Part shown: positions 37,536 through 49,889 of the stretch, in pieces
Numbering within the stretch: position 1 is the stretch's first letter
Layout of the letters: every line of letters starts with the position of its first letter
Assembly: GCF_026341515.1 (NCBI RefSeq)
Contig: NZ_JAPEOK010000001.1
Span: forward strand, 8,618,001 to 8,682,000
DNA: 64,000 nucleotides
Reading direction: 5' to 3'
DNA from: Streptomyces sp. NBC_00878
GTDB taxonomy: Bacteria > Actinomycetota > Actinomycetes > Streptomycetales > Streptomycetaceae
Notes under the pieces: model-generated
Database searches by the model: none
Seen by the model: the letters and a program-made list of their open reading frames with translations, nothing else
Told to the model about the DNA's origin: nothing
Made by a program: the position numbers and the translations under genes

Positions 37536-37849
37536 CGTGCCTCCCCCGAGGCCTGGCGCGGACAGCCTCACCATGCAAGCGGACCCGCGGCCCCTGCGTC
37601 CAGAGGCGCACAGGAGCGACTTCGCGGAGATTGAAGGACGATCTCACCGTAGAGGACAACTTCACTCCAAATAGCACTAAGGAGTGATTCAGGTGACATT
37701 GACGGAATCCGGGATGTGCGGGTGCCCCTTTCGGGAGCGCGCGGCGGTCGTCTCGGCAGGCGGGCGCCGACTGCCGGGCCACCGGGGGCTGACTAGGCTG
37801 GACGCACCGAGAGCCGAAAGCGGTACGTAGATCAGTGAGGAGCATCACC

Positions 37850-38212
37850 GTGGCGGTACGAGCGGTCCGGGGCGCCGTCCAACTGGAGCGGGACGAGGCC
37901 GGCCACATGGACGAGCAGGTCAGCGACCTGCTCACCGCCATCCTTGAGCGGAACGGGCTGACCACCGACGACCTGATCAGCATCTGGTTCACGGCGACGC
38001 CCGACCTGCACAGCGACTTCCCGGCGGCCGCGGCACGCAAGCTCGGCATCGTCGACGTACCGCTGATCTGCGCGCAGGAGCTGGACATCGAGGGCGCGAT
38101 GCCCCGGGTCGTCCGGGTGCTCGCGCACATCGAGTCCGACCTGCCGCGCTCCGAGGTCGCACACGTCTACCTGGGTGCCGCGGGCGCGCTCCGCAAGGAC
38201 ATCGCCCAGTGA
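37850..38212 (+). CDS. aroH: monofunctional chorismate mutase, AroH type
   Basis: A 120-residue enzyme of the trimeric AroH fold that converts chorismate to prephenate. Motifs include VRAVRGAVQLERDEAGHM, IWFTATPDLHSDFPA and LDIEGAMPRVVRVLAH. GTG 37850 has GAGGAG seven bases upstream; GTG 37835 would add five residues. It overlaps tyrA by GTGA, so prephenate production and its next step are coupled. Confidence 0.94.
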   Translation: MAVRAVRGAVQLERDEAGHMDEQVSDLLTAILERNGLTTDDLISIWFTATPDLHSDFPAAAARKLGIVDVPLICAQELDIEGAMPRVVRVLAHIESDLPRSEVAHVYLGAAGALRKDIAQ

Positions 38213-39294
38213 GAACCGCACTCGTCATCGGTACCGGACTCATCGGTACGTCGGCCGCGCTGGCCCTGGCGGGACGTGGCGTCTTCGTGCACCTCGCCGA
38301 CCACGACCCGGAGCAGGCCCGTACGGCCGCCGCGCTCGGCGCGGGTACGGACGAGGAGCCCTCGGGGCCCGTCGACCTCGCGATCATCGCGGCGCCGCCC
38401 GCGCACGTGGCCGCGGCGCTCGCCGACGCGATGCGGCGCGGTCTCGCGCGCGGCTACCTCGACGTGGCCAGCGTGAAAGGCGGGCCGCGCCGCGAACTGG
38501 AGTCGCTGGGCCTCGACCTGTCCGCGTACATCGGCTCGCACCCCATGTCGGGCCGCGAGAAGTCGGGCCCGCTGGCCGCGACCGGTGACCTCTTCGAGGG
38601 GCGCCCCTGGGTGCTGACGCCGACCCGGGACACGGACACCGAGGTGCTCAACCTCGCGCTGGAGCTCGTCTCGCACTGCCGGGCGGTCCCGGTGGTGATG
38701 GACGCGGACGCCCACGACCGTGCGGTCGCCCTCGTCTCCCACATGCCGCACCTGGTGTCGAGCATGGTCGCCGCGCGACTGGAGAACGCCGAGGAGGCGG
38801 CCGTACGCCTCTGCGGGCAGGGCATCCGTGACGTGACCCGGATCGCCGCCTCCGACCCGCGGATGTGGATCGACATCCTCTCCGCGAACCCCGGCCCGGT
38901 CGCCGACCTCCTCGCGGACGTCTCGGCCGACCTGGACGAGACCGTGCAGGCCCTGCGCGCCCTGCAGTCCTCCGACGAGGCCAAGCGGAGCGAGGGCGCC
39001 ACCGGCATCGAGGACGTCCTGCGCCGGGGCAACGCCGGCCAGATCCGCGTCCCCGGCAAGCACGGCGCAGCCCCGACCGTGTACGAGAGTGTCGTCGTCC
39101 TCATCGACGACCAGCCGGGCCAGCTGGCCCGCATCTTCGCCGACGCGGGCCGCGCGGGCGTCAACATCGAGGACGTCCGCATCGAGCACGCGACCGGCCA
39201 GCAGGCGGGTCTCGTCGAGCTGATGGTGAAGCCCTCGGCGGCGCCCGTACTGTCGGCGGCGCTGCGGGAGCGGGGCTGGTCGATCCGGCAGTAG
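38209..39294 (+). CDS. tyrA: prephenate dehydrogenase with ACT domain
   Basis: A 361-residue NAD(P)-dependent enzyme of tyrosine synthesis. The Rossmann motif GTGLIGTSAALALAG is at residues 7-21. The catalytic region has SHPMSGREKSGP and DAHDRAVALVSHMPHL. A C-terminal ACT domain (about 290-350, VVVLIDDQPGQLARIFADAG) suggests feedback by tyrosine. GTG 38209 overlaps the aroH stop. The last 10 bases and the stop codon are duplicated just downstream. Confidence 0.94.
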   Translation: MRTALVIGTGLIGTSAALALAGRGVFVHLADHDPEQARTAAALGAGTDEEPSGPVDLAIIAAPPAHVAAALADAMRRGLARGYLDVASVKGGPRRELESLGLDLSAYIGSHPMSGREKSGPLAATGDLFEGRPWVLTPTRDTDTEVLNLALELVSHCRAVPVVMDADAHDRAVALVSHMPHLVSSMVAARLENAEEAAVRLCGQGIRDVTRIAASDPRMWIDILSANPGPVADLLADVSADLDETVQALRALQSSDEAKRSEGATGIEDVLRRGNAGQIRVPGKHGAAPTVYESVVVLIDDQPGQLARIFADAGRAGVNIEDVRIEHATGQQAGLVELMVKPSAAPVLSAALRERGWSIRQ

Positions 39295-39324
39295 GGCATC
39301 CACCGGTCCGGCAGTAGGGCATCC
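39284..39324 (+). repeat. 18-bp direct duplication of the tyrA end
   Basis: tccggcagtagggcatcc occurs at 39284-39301, including the tyrA TAG stop, and again at 39307-39324. Confidence 0.85.
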
Positions 39325-39510
39325 GCAGGCAGGGCCGCGCGGGAGCTGTGACAGCGGTGCTCCGGGGGCTGTGGCAGAGGCGGTGGCAGGGGCCGTGGCA
39401 GGGGCACCGCGGGGTCCGTAAATCGGGCTCCGGGGAGCCAGTAACCTTGTTCGGGGCGCGATCGTGCCCGTTCCAGCCCACCACCCCGTACCAGGAAGGT
39501 GTCCGCACCC

Positions 39511-40206
39511 GTGGAAACCACCGCCGCCCGGACCGCCCCGGCCGTGATTGTCGCCATCGACGGTCCCTCCGGCACGGGCAAGTCGAGCACCTCCAAGGCC
39601 GTCGCCGCGCAGCTCGGCCTGAGCTACCTGGACACGGGCGCCCAGTACCGGGCGATCACCTGGTGGATGGTGACCAACGGCATCGACGTCACCGACGCCT
39701 CCGCGATCGCGGCCGCGGCCGGTAAGCCCGAGATCGTGTCCGGTACGGACCCCTCGGCGCCGACGATCACGGTCGACGGCACGGATGTCGCGGGCCCGAT
39801 CCGCACGCAGGAGGTCACCGCCAAGGTCAGCGCGGTCAGCGCGGTGCCCGAGGTGCGGGCCAAGATCACCGAGCTGCAGCGCTCGATCGCCTCGGCGGCC
39901 GAGGGCGGCGTCGTCGTCGAAGGCCGGGACATCGGTACGACCGTGCTGCCCGACGCCGACCTGAAGATCTTCCTCACCGCGTCCCCGGAGGCCCGCGCGG
40001 CCCGCCGCAGCGGTGAGCTCAAGGGCGCCGACGTCAACGCCACCCGCGAGGCCCTGATCAAGCGGGACGCGGCCGACTCCAGCCGCAAGACTTCGCCGCT
40101 GGCCAAGGCGGACGACGCGGTCGAGGTGGACACCTCCGACCTCACGCTCCAGCAGGTCATCGAGTGCGTCGTCACTCTCGTCGAGGAGAAGCGGGCAGCG
40201 AAGTGA
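39511..40206 (+). CDS. cmk: cytidylate kinase
   Basis: A 231-residue kinase that phosphorylates CMP and dCMP. The P-loop IDGPSGTGKSS is near residue 15, YLDTGAQYRA near 42, and VVEGRDIGTTVLPDADLKIF near 140. GTG 39511 has aggaagg 11 bases upstream; GTG 39499 would add four residues. The gene overlaps plsC by GTGA, and cmk-plsC-der forms the usual actinomycete cluster. Confidence 0.94.
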   Translation: METTAARTAPAVIVAIDGPSGTGKSSTSKAVAAQLGLSYLDTGAQYRAITWWMVTNGIDVTDASAIAAAAGKPEIVSGTDPSAPTITVDGTDVAGPIRTQEVTAKVSAVSAVPEVRAKITELQRSIASAAEGGVVVEGRDIGTTVLPDADLKIFLTASPEARAARRSGELKGADVNATREALIKRDAADSSRKTSPLAKADDAVEVDTSDLTLQQVIECVVTLVEEKRAAK

Positions 40207-40847
40207 CAGCACCTTCGGAGCGGGGCGCCGAGGTCGGGCGCCGCATCGGTGTCGGCCTGATGTACGGGCTGTGGAAGCCGCGCGTCCTGGGCGCCTGGAA
40301 GGTTCCCGCGACCGGCCCGGTGATCTTCGCCCCCAACCACTCCCACGTCCTCGACGGCCCGATGGTCATCGGCGTGGCGCCCCGGGCATCGCACTTCCTG
40401 GTCAAGAAGGAGGCGTGGATCGGCCCGATCGCCTCCTTCATGCACGCCACCGGTCAGCTGAAGGTGGACCGCTCGATCGCCGACCGTACGGCCATCACCC
40501 AGGCCCTGGACGTACTGGCGGCCGGCGGAGTCCTCGGGATCTTCCCGGAGGGCACCCGCGGCGAGGGCGACTTCTCCTCACTGCGCGCCGGGCTCGCGTA
40601 CTTCGCGGTGCGCAGCGGCGCTCCGGTCGTCCCGATCGCCGTCCTGGGAAGCGCGGACCGGCCCGGACGGTTGATAAAGGGGCTGCCTCCGCTGCGCAGC
40701 CGGATCGACATCGTCTTCGGCGACCCGTTCGAGGCGGGCGACGGCAGCGGACGGCGTACGCGCAAGGCGCTCGACGAGGCGACCGAACGCATCCAGAAGC
40801 AGCTCTCCGCGCACCTGGATAACGCCAGGCGCCTCACGGGGCGCTAA
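40203..40847 (+). CDS. plsC: PlsC-type 1-acyl-glycerol-3-phosphate acyltransferase
   Basis: A 214-residue acyltransferase of phospholipid synthesis. It carries the HX4D catalytic motif (NHSHVLDGP) near residue 45 and the glycerol-3-phosphate-binding FPEGTRGEGDF near 120. The GTG start overlaps the cmk stop. The substrate specificity (LPA or another acceptor) is inferred from the family only. It precedes der by 75 bases. Confidence 0.9.
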   Translation: MTAPSERGAEVGRRIGVGLMYGLWKPRVLGAWKVPATGPVIFAPNHSHVLDGPMVIGVAPRASHFLVKKEAWIGPIASFMHATGQLKVDRSIADRTAITQALDVLAAGGVLGIFPEGTRGEGDFSSLRAGLAYFAVRSGAPVVPIAVLGSADRPGRLIKGLPPLRSRIDIVFGDPFEAGDGSGRRTRKALDEATERIQKQLSAHLDNARRLTGR

Positions 40848-40922
40848 CTGACACTTGAGTAGTGGATCACCCGATACGGGCTGTCCACCGATCACCACGA
40901 TGAACGACGAGGTACGGACTTC

Positions 40923-42395
40923 ATGAACGACCACATCCAGCCCGACGGCTCTGCCGAGCACGAGCACGGGGCACTTGGCGATGCCGAGTACGCGGAGTTC
41001 ATGGAGCTCGCCGCGGAAGAGGGTTTCGACGCCGAGGACATCGAGGGCGCGATCGACGCGGCGGGTCACGGCCCGCTCCCGGTCCTCGCCGTCGTCGGCC
41101 GCCCGAATGTCGGCAAGTCGACCCTGGTGAACCGCATCATCGGCCGCCGTGAGGCGGTCGTCGAGGACAAGCCGGGCGTCACCCGCGACCGCGTCACCTA
41201 CGAGGCCGAGTGGGCGGGCCGCCGTTTCAAGCTCGTCGACACCGGCGGCTGGGAGCAGGACGTCCTCGGCATCGACGCGTCCGTGGCCGCGCAGGCCGAG
41301 TTCGCGATCGACGCGGCCGACGCGGTCGTCTTCGTCGTCGACGCCAAGGTCGGTGCCACCGACACCGACGAGGCGGTCGTGCGCCTGCTGCGCAAGGCCG
41401 GCAAGCCCGTCGTCCTGTGTGCCAACAAGGTCGACGGCCTGAGCGGCGAGGCCGACGCCGCGTACCTGTGGGCCCTCGGCCTCGGCGAGCCGCACCCTGT
41501 CTCCGCGCTGCACGGCCGCGGTACCGGCGACATGCTGGACGCCGTCCTGGAGGCGCTGCCCGAGGCCCCGGCGCAGACCTTCGGTGCCGCGCTCGGCGGC
41601 CCGCGCCGCATCGCCCTCATCGGCCGTCCGAACGTGGGCAAGTCGTCCCTGCTGAACAAGGTGGCGGGGGAGGAGCGCGTGGTCGTCAACGAGGTCGCGG
41701 GCACCACCCGCGACCCGGTCGACGAGCTCATCGAACTCGGCGGTGTCACCTGGAAGTTCGTCGACACGGCCGGTATCCGCAAGCGCGTCCACCTCCAGCA
41801 GGGCGCCGACTACTACGCCTCGCTGCGCACGGCCGCCGCCGTCGAGAAGGCGGAGGTCGCGGTCATCCTGCTGGACGCCAGCGAGACCATCAGCGTCCAG
41901 GACCAGCGCATCGTGACGATGGCCGTCGAGGCGGGCCGCGCGATCGTCCTCGCCTTCAACAAGTGGGACTCCCTGGACGAAGAGCGCCGCTACTACCTGG
42001 AGCGGGAGATCGAGACCGAGCTCCTCCAGGTGGCGTGGGCGCCGCGGGTGAACGTCTCGGCGCGTACGGGCCGGCACATGGAGAAGCTGGTCCCGGCGAT
42101 CGAGGCCGCGATCGCGGGCTGGGAGTCGCGCGTACCGACGGGCCGGCTGAACGCCTTCCTGGGCGAGCTGGTCGCCGCCCACCCGCACCCGATCCGGGGC
42201 GGCAAGCAGCCGCGCATCCTCTTCGGCACCCAGGCGGGCACGAAGCCGCCGCGGTTCGTGCTCTTCTCCTCGGGCTTCATCGAGCACGGCTACCGCCGCT
42301 TCGTGGAGCGCCGACTGCGCGAGGAGTTCGGCTTCGAGGGCACGCCGATCCACATCTCGGTGCGGGTGCGCGAGAAGCGCGGCAAGAAGAAGTAG
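40923..42395 (+). CDS. der: ribosome-assembly GTPase Der (EngA)
   Basis: A 490-residue protein with two G domains. G1 motifs GRPNVGKST near residue 60 and GRPNVGKSS near 235 are both intact, with DTGGWE and DTAGIRKR switch motifs and NKVD / NKWD specificity motifs. A C-terminal KH-like domain ends in KKRGKKK-type basic residues. Der is essential for maturation of the 50S subunit. The N-terminal 50 residues are an acidic extension typical of actinomycetes. A perfect palindromic terminator follows. Confidence 0.96.
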   Translation: MNDHIQPDGSAEHEHGALGDAEYAEFMELAAEEGFDAEDIEGAIDAAGHGPLPVLAVVGRPNVGKSTLVNRIIGRREAVVEDKPGVTRDRVTYEAEWAGRRFKLVDTGGWEQDVLGIDASVAAQAEFAIDAADAVVFVVDAKVGATDTDEAVVRLLRKAGKPVVLCANKVDGLSGEADAAYLWALGLGEPHPVSALHGRGTGDMLDAVLEALPEAPAQTFGAALGGPRRIALIGRPNVGKSSLLNKVAGEERVVVNEVAGTTRDPVDELIELGGVTWKFVDTAGIRKRVHLQQGADYYASLRTAAAVEKAEVAVILLDASETISVQDQRIVTMAVEAGRAIVLAFNKWDSLDEERRYYLEREIETELLQVAWAPRVNVSARTGRHMEKLVPAIEAAIAGWESRVPTGRLNAFLGELVAAHPHPIRGGKQPRILFGTQAGTKPPRFVLFSSGFIEHGYRRFVERRLREEFGFEGTPIHISVRVREKRGKKK

Positions 42396-42421
42396 CCGCC
42401 CGGGACGTGTACGGGTGTACG

Positions 42422-42470
42422 GACATGGGTGAGGGCCCCGCAGCACTGCTGCGGGGCCCTCACCCATGTC
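42422..42470. terminator. perfect palindromic bidirectional terminator
   Basis: Two 24-bp arms pair without mismatch around the single base 42446. The left arm starts gacatgggtgagggccccgc and the right arm ends gcggggccctcacccatgtc. It lies between convergent genes (der and the hypothetical gene at 42490). Confidence 0.9.
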
Positions 42471-42489
42471 CCTCAGCGCTCCCGGTGGA

Positions 42490-42921
42490 TCAGCGCTCCC
42501 CGCGCGGCCCGGGCGGCAGGGCCGGGATCAGACCGGTGGCGTGCTGCCGCGCCACCGGCTGCCAGACGGACGGGACGGTCGGGCTCTGGTGGGGCGACAC
42601 CTGCCCGGTCTGGTGCTGCCCGACGCCGTGCCGCGTGCCGTACGAAGTCGGCGTGTACGCACCCGAGTGGTACGAGCTCGCGCTGAGCAGCCCCGAGCCG
42701 TACAGCCCCGTGCCGTGCGGCCCGGTCCCGAAAGCCGTGAAACCGTGCTCCTCCTCGCCACTGCGGTCGCCCGGCAGGGTCCGGAAGGACTTGCGGTACT
42801 CCGTGCAGAGCGCGTCGTAGATCGGCGTGGCCGAATGGATGCCCGCAGTGTCCGGTACCGGCCGCATGGCCGGGATCGGGGACGTGTACGGCAGGCGGCG
42901 GGGGGCGTCGTAGGTGTGCAC
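42490..42921 (-). CDS. small Pro/Gly/Ser/Tyr-rich hypothetical protein
   Basis: A 143-residue protein from GTG 42921. The N-terminal half has a conserved look (YDAPRRLPYTSPIPAMRPVP, TPIYDALCTEYRKSFRTLPG). The second half is low-complexity, rich in Gly, Ser, His, Thr and Tyr. There is no signal peptide and no membrane segment. TPIYD stretches of this type occur in streptomycete hypothetical proteins of unknown role. The ribosome-binding site is weak, so the start is uncertain. Confidence 0.6.
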   Translation of the reverse strand: MHTYDAPRRLPYTSPIPAMRPVPDTAGIHSATPIYDALCTEYRKSFRTLPGDRSGEEEHGFTAFGTGPHGTGLYGSGLLSASSYHSGAYTPTSYGTRHGVGQHQTGQVSPHQSPTVPSVWQPVARQHATGLIPALPPGPRGER

Positions 42922-43034
42922 GTCTGTGCCAACGACCCCGCCGCCCTTCGGATGCGGTCGACGGTCCGTACGGGCCGGTCACCAGGAGCGTTTCCGGCGC
43001 ATTCGTGGACCGGGGCCCGCGTTCACGTACCGGC

Positions 43035-43826
43035 TCAGGTGCCGGCCAGGGGCATCGCGCTCGCCACCAGCTGGCCATTCGCGGCGGCCTTGTCGAGGGC
43101 GTTGCGCAGCAGGTCCTCGCGGGGCTGGCGGCCGATCGAGCCGACCGGGGCCGCGAACAGCAGCACCTGCTGGTGCTTGTTGGCGGCCGCCCGCCAGCTC
43201 TCGGTGACCTGGAGCGGCTGGTGGGCCTGCCACCAGGCGAGGGGCGAGGTGCCGCCGGTGCCGGGCTGCAGGATCGCGTGCAGCTGGCCCATGGCGAGCA
43301 GCACGGACCAGCCGTGCAGCACCGGCGGCACCTCGGTGAGCCGGCTCACCGGCATGAAGCCCTGCTCGATGAGGAGCGGCAGGAAGTCGTCGCCGCTGCC
43401 TCCCGTCGTGCCGGGCCGGGTGATACGGCCGGTCGGCTCGACGACGAGCGCGGGGTGCAGTTTGCCGCCGAGCATGACGAGTCCGCTGGTGACACCGAGG
43501 ACGGCCTGCTCGGGCAGGGCCTCGGCGGGGCGCTCGTCCCCGGTCATGGAGTCGCCGGTGATGGAACGGACGGCGCCCTGCAGTTGCTCCTCGGTCACCT
43601 GGACGACCTGCGAGGGCAGGCAGGTGGCGTGGGCGAAGGCGAGTACGGCGGTCTCGTCGCCGATGAACAGGACGGTGCTGGTGCGCTCCTGTTCGGAGTC
43701 GCCCTGGGTGCGGCAGGAGGTGCAGTCGTAACTGCCCGGGGCGTTCTCTCCGGCGAGCAGCCGGGCGGCTTCTTCGTCGCCGATCTCGGCGCGTACGTCG
43801 TCGCTGACGTCGAGCATGCGCGGCAC
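43035..43826 (-). CDS. conserved hypothetical protein
   Basis: A 263-residue protein from GTG 43826, with gaggag six bases upstream; ATG 43817 is a near alternative. It has a CTSC pair near residue 38, VLFIGDETAVLAFAHATCLP, and a C-terminal half LLIEQGFMPVSRLTEVPPVL that looks globular. It has no transmembrane segment or signal peptide. I recognise no family. The CxxC and a later Cys might bind metal. Its upstream region is the 590-bp gap that also serves the divergent Rpf-like gene. Confidence 0.65.
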   Translation of the reverse strand: MPRMLDVSDDVRAEIGDEEAARLLAGENAPGSYDCTSCRTQGDSEQERTSTVLFIGDETAVLAFAHATCLPSQVVQVTEEQLQGAVRSITGDSMTGDERPAEALPEQAVLGVTSGLVMLGGKLHPALVVEPTGRITRPGTTGGSGDDFLPLLIEQGFMPVSRLTEVPPVLHGWSVLLAMGQLHAILQPGTGGTSPLAWWQAHQPLQVTESWRAAANKHQQVLLFAAPVGSIGRQPREDLLRNALDKAAANGQLVASAMPLAGT

Positions 43827-44170
43827 GGGTGGCTCCTCGGGATGCGGTGCGTGTGTGCGGCCGGGGGGCTCCCGGCCCATGAACCGGATGGGTTCCCGGC
43901 TCATGAAGAAGACAACGGACGATCTGTGGCCGGAGTCACGCCCGAGAGCGAACGGAATCGAACCATCCTGCGCACAGGGTGAAGCCGGCCGCGGAATCTG
44001 TTACTCCACGCCAACTTCTCGGGGTTCCAAGGAAGTTGATCCGGTGAGGTGAGTCACAGATCGTCAGGTCCGTTGGTCGACAAATCCGGAAATCAGCGAA
44101 TGAAGTGGGTGGCTGAATTTCGACGATACTCCGGGTAACGGCTAACTGGCCTGGAATGACAAGGAGTTGG
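43827..44170. other. long divergent intergenic region
   Basis: No gene is seen. It must hold the promoter of the leftward hypothetical gene and sequence upstream of the rightward Rpf-like gene. GGGTGAAGCC at about 43978 and GGGTAACGGCTAACTGG at about 44132 vaguely recall pieces of the c-di-AMP riboswitch known upstream of streptomycete rpfA, but the diagnostic CGTCAGCTAACC element is absent. Confidence 0.35.
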
Positions 44171-45074
<904 letters not shown>

Positions 45075-45101
45075 GCACGAAGCTGTGAGGGCGAAACGGT
45101 A

Positions 45102-45129
45102 CCCCACCCGGTCCTCCGACCGGGTGGGG
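45102..45129 (+). terminator. terminator between the two Rpf-like genes
   Basis: Perfect 12-bp arms CCCCACCCGGTC and GACCGGGTGGGG with a ctcc loop. Confidence 0.85.
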
Positions 45130-45181
45130 CACCGCCGGACGCCTGCGCGGCTCGCCCAAGGGCCGACACCGGCCCGCATAA

Positions 45182-46642
<1,461 letters not shown>

Positions 46643-46646
<4 letters not shown>

Positions 46647-49600
46647 TCGTCGACCGCCGTTCTGACTCCTTGGCCGAGTACGTGGTCGGCCGGGCCGGAG
46701 GTGACGACGCGGCCCGCCGTCATGACGTGCACGGTGTCGGCCAGGTCGGCCACGAGGTCCAGGTCGTGCTCGACGACGAGCAGGGCCGTACCGTCCGCCG
46801 CCAGGGCCCGCAACACGCGGGCCAGCGCCGCCACTTCGCCCGTGTCCAGCCCCGCCGCGGGCTCGTCGAGAAGCAGGACACGCGGGCTTCCCGCCAGAGC
46901 CCGCGCGAGTTCGACACGACGCAGTGTGCCGGTCGGCAGGTCCGCCGCCGGGAGGGCCCGTACGGGCCCGTCGAGCCCGAGCAGCCGCAGGACCCGTTCC
47001 ACGGCGTCAGTGTCCACGACGCGCCCCCGCTCCGCACCCACGCGTACGTTCTCGGCCACCGTCAGGGTCGGGAAGACGGCGAGTTGCTGAAAGGTGCGGG
47101 CGATGCCGAGCCGGGTCCGCGCGTGGGCGGGCAGCCGGGTGATGTCCCGTTCCCCGAACCCGATCCGCCCGGCATCCGGCCGTACGGTCCCGGCCAGACA
47201 GTGGAACAGGGTGCTCTTCCCGGCCCCGTTGGGCCCGACGACCGCGGTGATCCGGCCGCGGGGCAGATCGAGGTCGACGCCGTCCAGCGCGGTGAACCCG
47301 GCGTAGGAGACCCGGAGACCGCGGGCGTGGAGGAGGGGGAGGGCGAGAGGGATGGCGGGCGTGTCGGGGGAGGGGCGGGGGCGGGCTGGCCGGCGTGCCG
47401 CAGGGCCTGCCGTACGGGCGCCGGATCCGGTGGCCCGCGGCGGGGCGGTCGCGCCCGGTTCACCCTCTTCGGAGGTCGGGACGGGCGGGGTGGGCGCTGC
47501 GCCGGACGGGGGCGACGCGGGTTGGTCGCGGCCTGCGGCCCGAGCCGCGTCGGGCACACCGCCCGTAGCGGCCCGAGGGGTGCCGGGCGGTGAGACGGGA
47601 CGTCCGTGAGCTACAGCGGGCCCGGCGCCCTCCGTCAGCTCGGTGCTCTCCGTATCGGGCGTGTCCGGTCCTCGAACCGGGTCCTCGCGCCGGTTTGCGC
47701 CAGGCGCCGACGGCACGTCGGAGTCCGTGGCCCTGGGCGCGCCGATACGCCCCGGCGCCTCGGACGTCCAGGGGACGTCGGCCGTCCACGGCGAGCCCGA
47801 CCCACCTCCCGCCGGAGCGGATGGTCGTCCCGGCCGTTTCACCAGCGGGCGCCCGCCCGCGCCGAGAACGCCTCCTCCCGTGGTCGCCACCGTGGCGGCG
47901 GCCGTACCCGCCAGCGGCGTCGCCCCCGCCGAGGCCGTCGGCCGGAGCCGCGTGCCCGGGCCCATGCGCGTCGCCCGGAGTCTGCGCCGCACCCCAGTGC
48001 CCAGCGGAGTGAGCGTCACCTCGCGCCCCGGTCGCAGGCGTTCGGCCGCCAGGCGGAGGGCCTCGTACGGGCCGCCCGGGAAGCGGCCGACGAGGACCGC
48101 CAGGAAGCCGATCAGCGCAGCCGCCACACCGCCGCGCGTCCCCGCGTCCAGGCCGACCAGGAGGGCCGCCGCGAGCAGTGCGCCGAGGACGCTGTCGGCG
48201 CCGAGGACGACGATCGCGGCGAACCACAGCAGACCGCGGACCGGGTCGTACGCGGCGGGGTCGAAGGCGCGCAGGCCCATGCCGAGCATGCCGCCGCCGA
48301 GCGCGGCCAGCGCGGCGCCCGCCACGAAGGCCGTCAGTTTGAGCGCCGGCACGCCGACGCCCGCCGCCGACGCGCCCGCCTCGTGGTCGCGCATCGCCGC
48401 CAGGGCCCGGCCCGTACGGCCCCGGCGCAGCGCGTGGGCGGCGAGCAACGCACCCGCGAGGAGGACGAGTTCGAGTACGTAGTACGCGCGGTCGCCGTCG
48501 AAGCCCGCCGGGCGGCCCAGGGTCAGGCCCGACGTCGCGTACGGCTGGGCGAAGACGAAGCGGCTGACGCCGACGCCCACCGCGAAGGTGGCCAGGGCGA
48601 GGGCGAGGCCGTGGCGGCCGATGGCGGGCCAGCCGGTCAGCAAGCCCAGGGGCGCCACCAGCAGGACGGCGACCGCGAGCGCGGCCAGTTCGGGGAGCCG
48701 CGGCAGGCCCGGGAAGCGGCCCGCCGCCAGCAGCGCCGTGAAGAGGGCGCCCAGACCCGCGTACGCCGCCTGGCCCAGTGAGATCTGGCCGCCGCGGCCC
48801 GTCACCACGACCAGGGACAGGAGGATGACGCCGAGGGCCGGTACCTGGACGGACGTGTGCAGGTCCCGGCCCGCGAAGCCCAGAGGGAGCAGGAACAGGA
48901 CCACGGCCACGATCCACGCGCCCGGCGGGGTCGCCACCCGCGCGCTCGCCGTGCGCGGCAGCGCGTCGCGCGTGCCGATGCCCGGCAGGACCAGGGCCGC
49001 GATCAGCAGGGCGACGACGAAGAGGTTCGCGCCCACCGCCTGGAGCAGCGGTTCCCGCCAGCCCGTCGGGTGCAGCCGTGTCAGCTGGCTCTGGGCGACC
49101 CCGATGCCGAGGGCCACGACCAGGGCCACCGGCAGGCTGCGCATCCGGGCGGCCACGGCGACCGCCACCACCTCCATCACGAGCAGTGGCATGCCGTACG
49201 GATCGAGGCGTACGTACGGGGCCAGCAGTACGCCCGTCAGGCCCGCCGTGAACGAGCCGAAGGCCCAGCCCGCCGCGGCCACCCGGTCCGCGTCGATGCC
49301 GCCCAGGACGGCGAGCGAACGGTCGTCGACCACCGCCCGCAGCTCCCGGCCGAAGCGCGTCCAGCGGATCACCGCGCCGACACCGACGGCCAGGACGAGG
49401 GTCACGGCCAGCTGGCACCAGGGGTCCGCCGAGACGAGCGTCGGCGCGTCGGCGCGTGCGCCGGGGCCCCAGATCAGCGCCGCGCCGCCGACGAGCAGCA
49501 CGAACACGCCGATGGACGCGACCAGGGTCTGGGCGGGGTCGCCGCCGAGGACGGACAGGGGACGGAAGACGAACCGTTCCAGCGCCATGCCGATGCCCGG

Positions 49601-49822
49601 GGCCACCACGAGCAGGGTGAGTGCCGCGGCGAGCGGGAGCGGCCAGTCCCACTCGACCGTGAGCTGCCACAGCAGATAGGCGCACACCATGGCGATCGCG
49701 CCGTGCGCGAAGTTGAGGACGCCGGTCGCCCGGTAGGTCACGATCAGGCCGATTCCGGTGAGCGCGGCGGCGCTGCCGACGGAGAGCCCGGCGAGCGTGA
49801 GGTCGTACGTCAGCGACGCCAT
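46643..49822 (-). CDS. LivH-LivM-LivG fusion ABC transporter protein
   Basis: A 1059-residue protein. Residues 1-290 are a LivH permease (TYRATGVLNFAHGAIAMVCA). About 295-600 are a LivM permease (GRGGQISLGQAAYAGLGALF). About 600-820 are a disordered Pro/Gly/Thr/Arg linker. About 825-1059 are a LivG ATPase with GPNGAGKST, FQQLAVFPTLTV, the signature-like DLPTGTLRRVELARALA and VLLLDEPAAGLD. The three are usually separate genes. With livF downstream and a substrate-binding lipoprotein gene nearby (51033), this forms a complete amino-acid or amide importer. ATG 49822 lies in a 14-bp repeat without a clear ribosome-binding site. Confidence 0.9.
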
Positions 49823-49889
49823 CAGTCACCAGCCATCAGTCACCAGCCATGAGTCATCAGCCATCAGCGATCGGCCATCAGCCGTCCTC
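49820..49889 (-). repeat. 14-bp tandem repeat carrying start codons
   Basis: Five 14-bp units begin at 49820, 49834, 49848, 49862 and 49876. The first two are identical (catcagtcaccagc). On the minus strand each unit supplies an ATG. The one at 49822 starts the LivHMG fusion. The one at 49864 opens a 12-codon frame that ends three bases before it. The stop of the upstream gene (49878-49880) lies in the fifth unit. Confidence 0.85.

Noticed and set aside
40578..42467. 629-residue minus-strand frame opposite der
   Set aside because: Shadow of a high-GC gene; der is complete and recognisable on the plus strand.
47460..49829. 789-residue minus-strand frame next to the LivHMG fusion
   Set aside because: Frame-shifted translation of the fusion gene (Arg/Gly-rich, no domain); it shares the repeat ATGs but not coding character.
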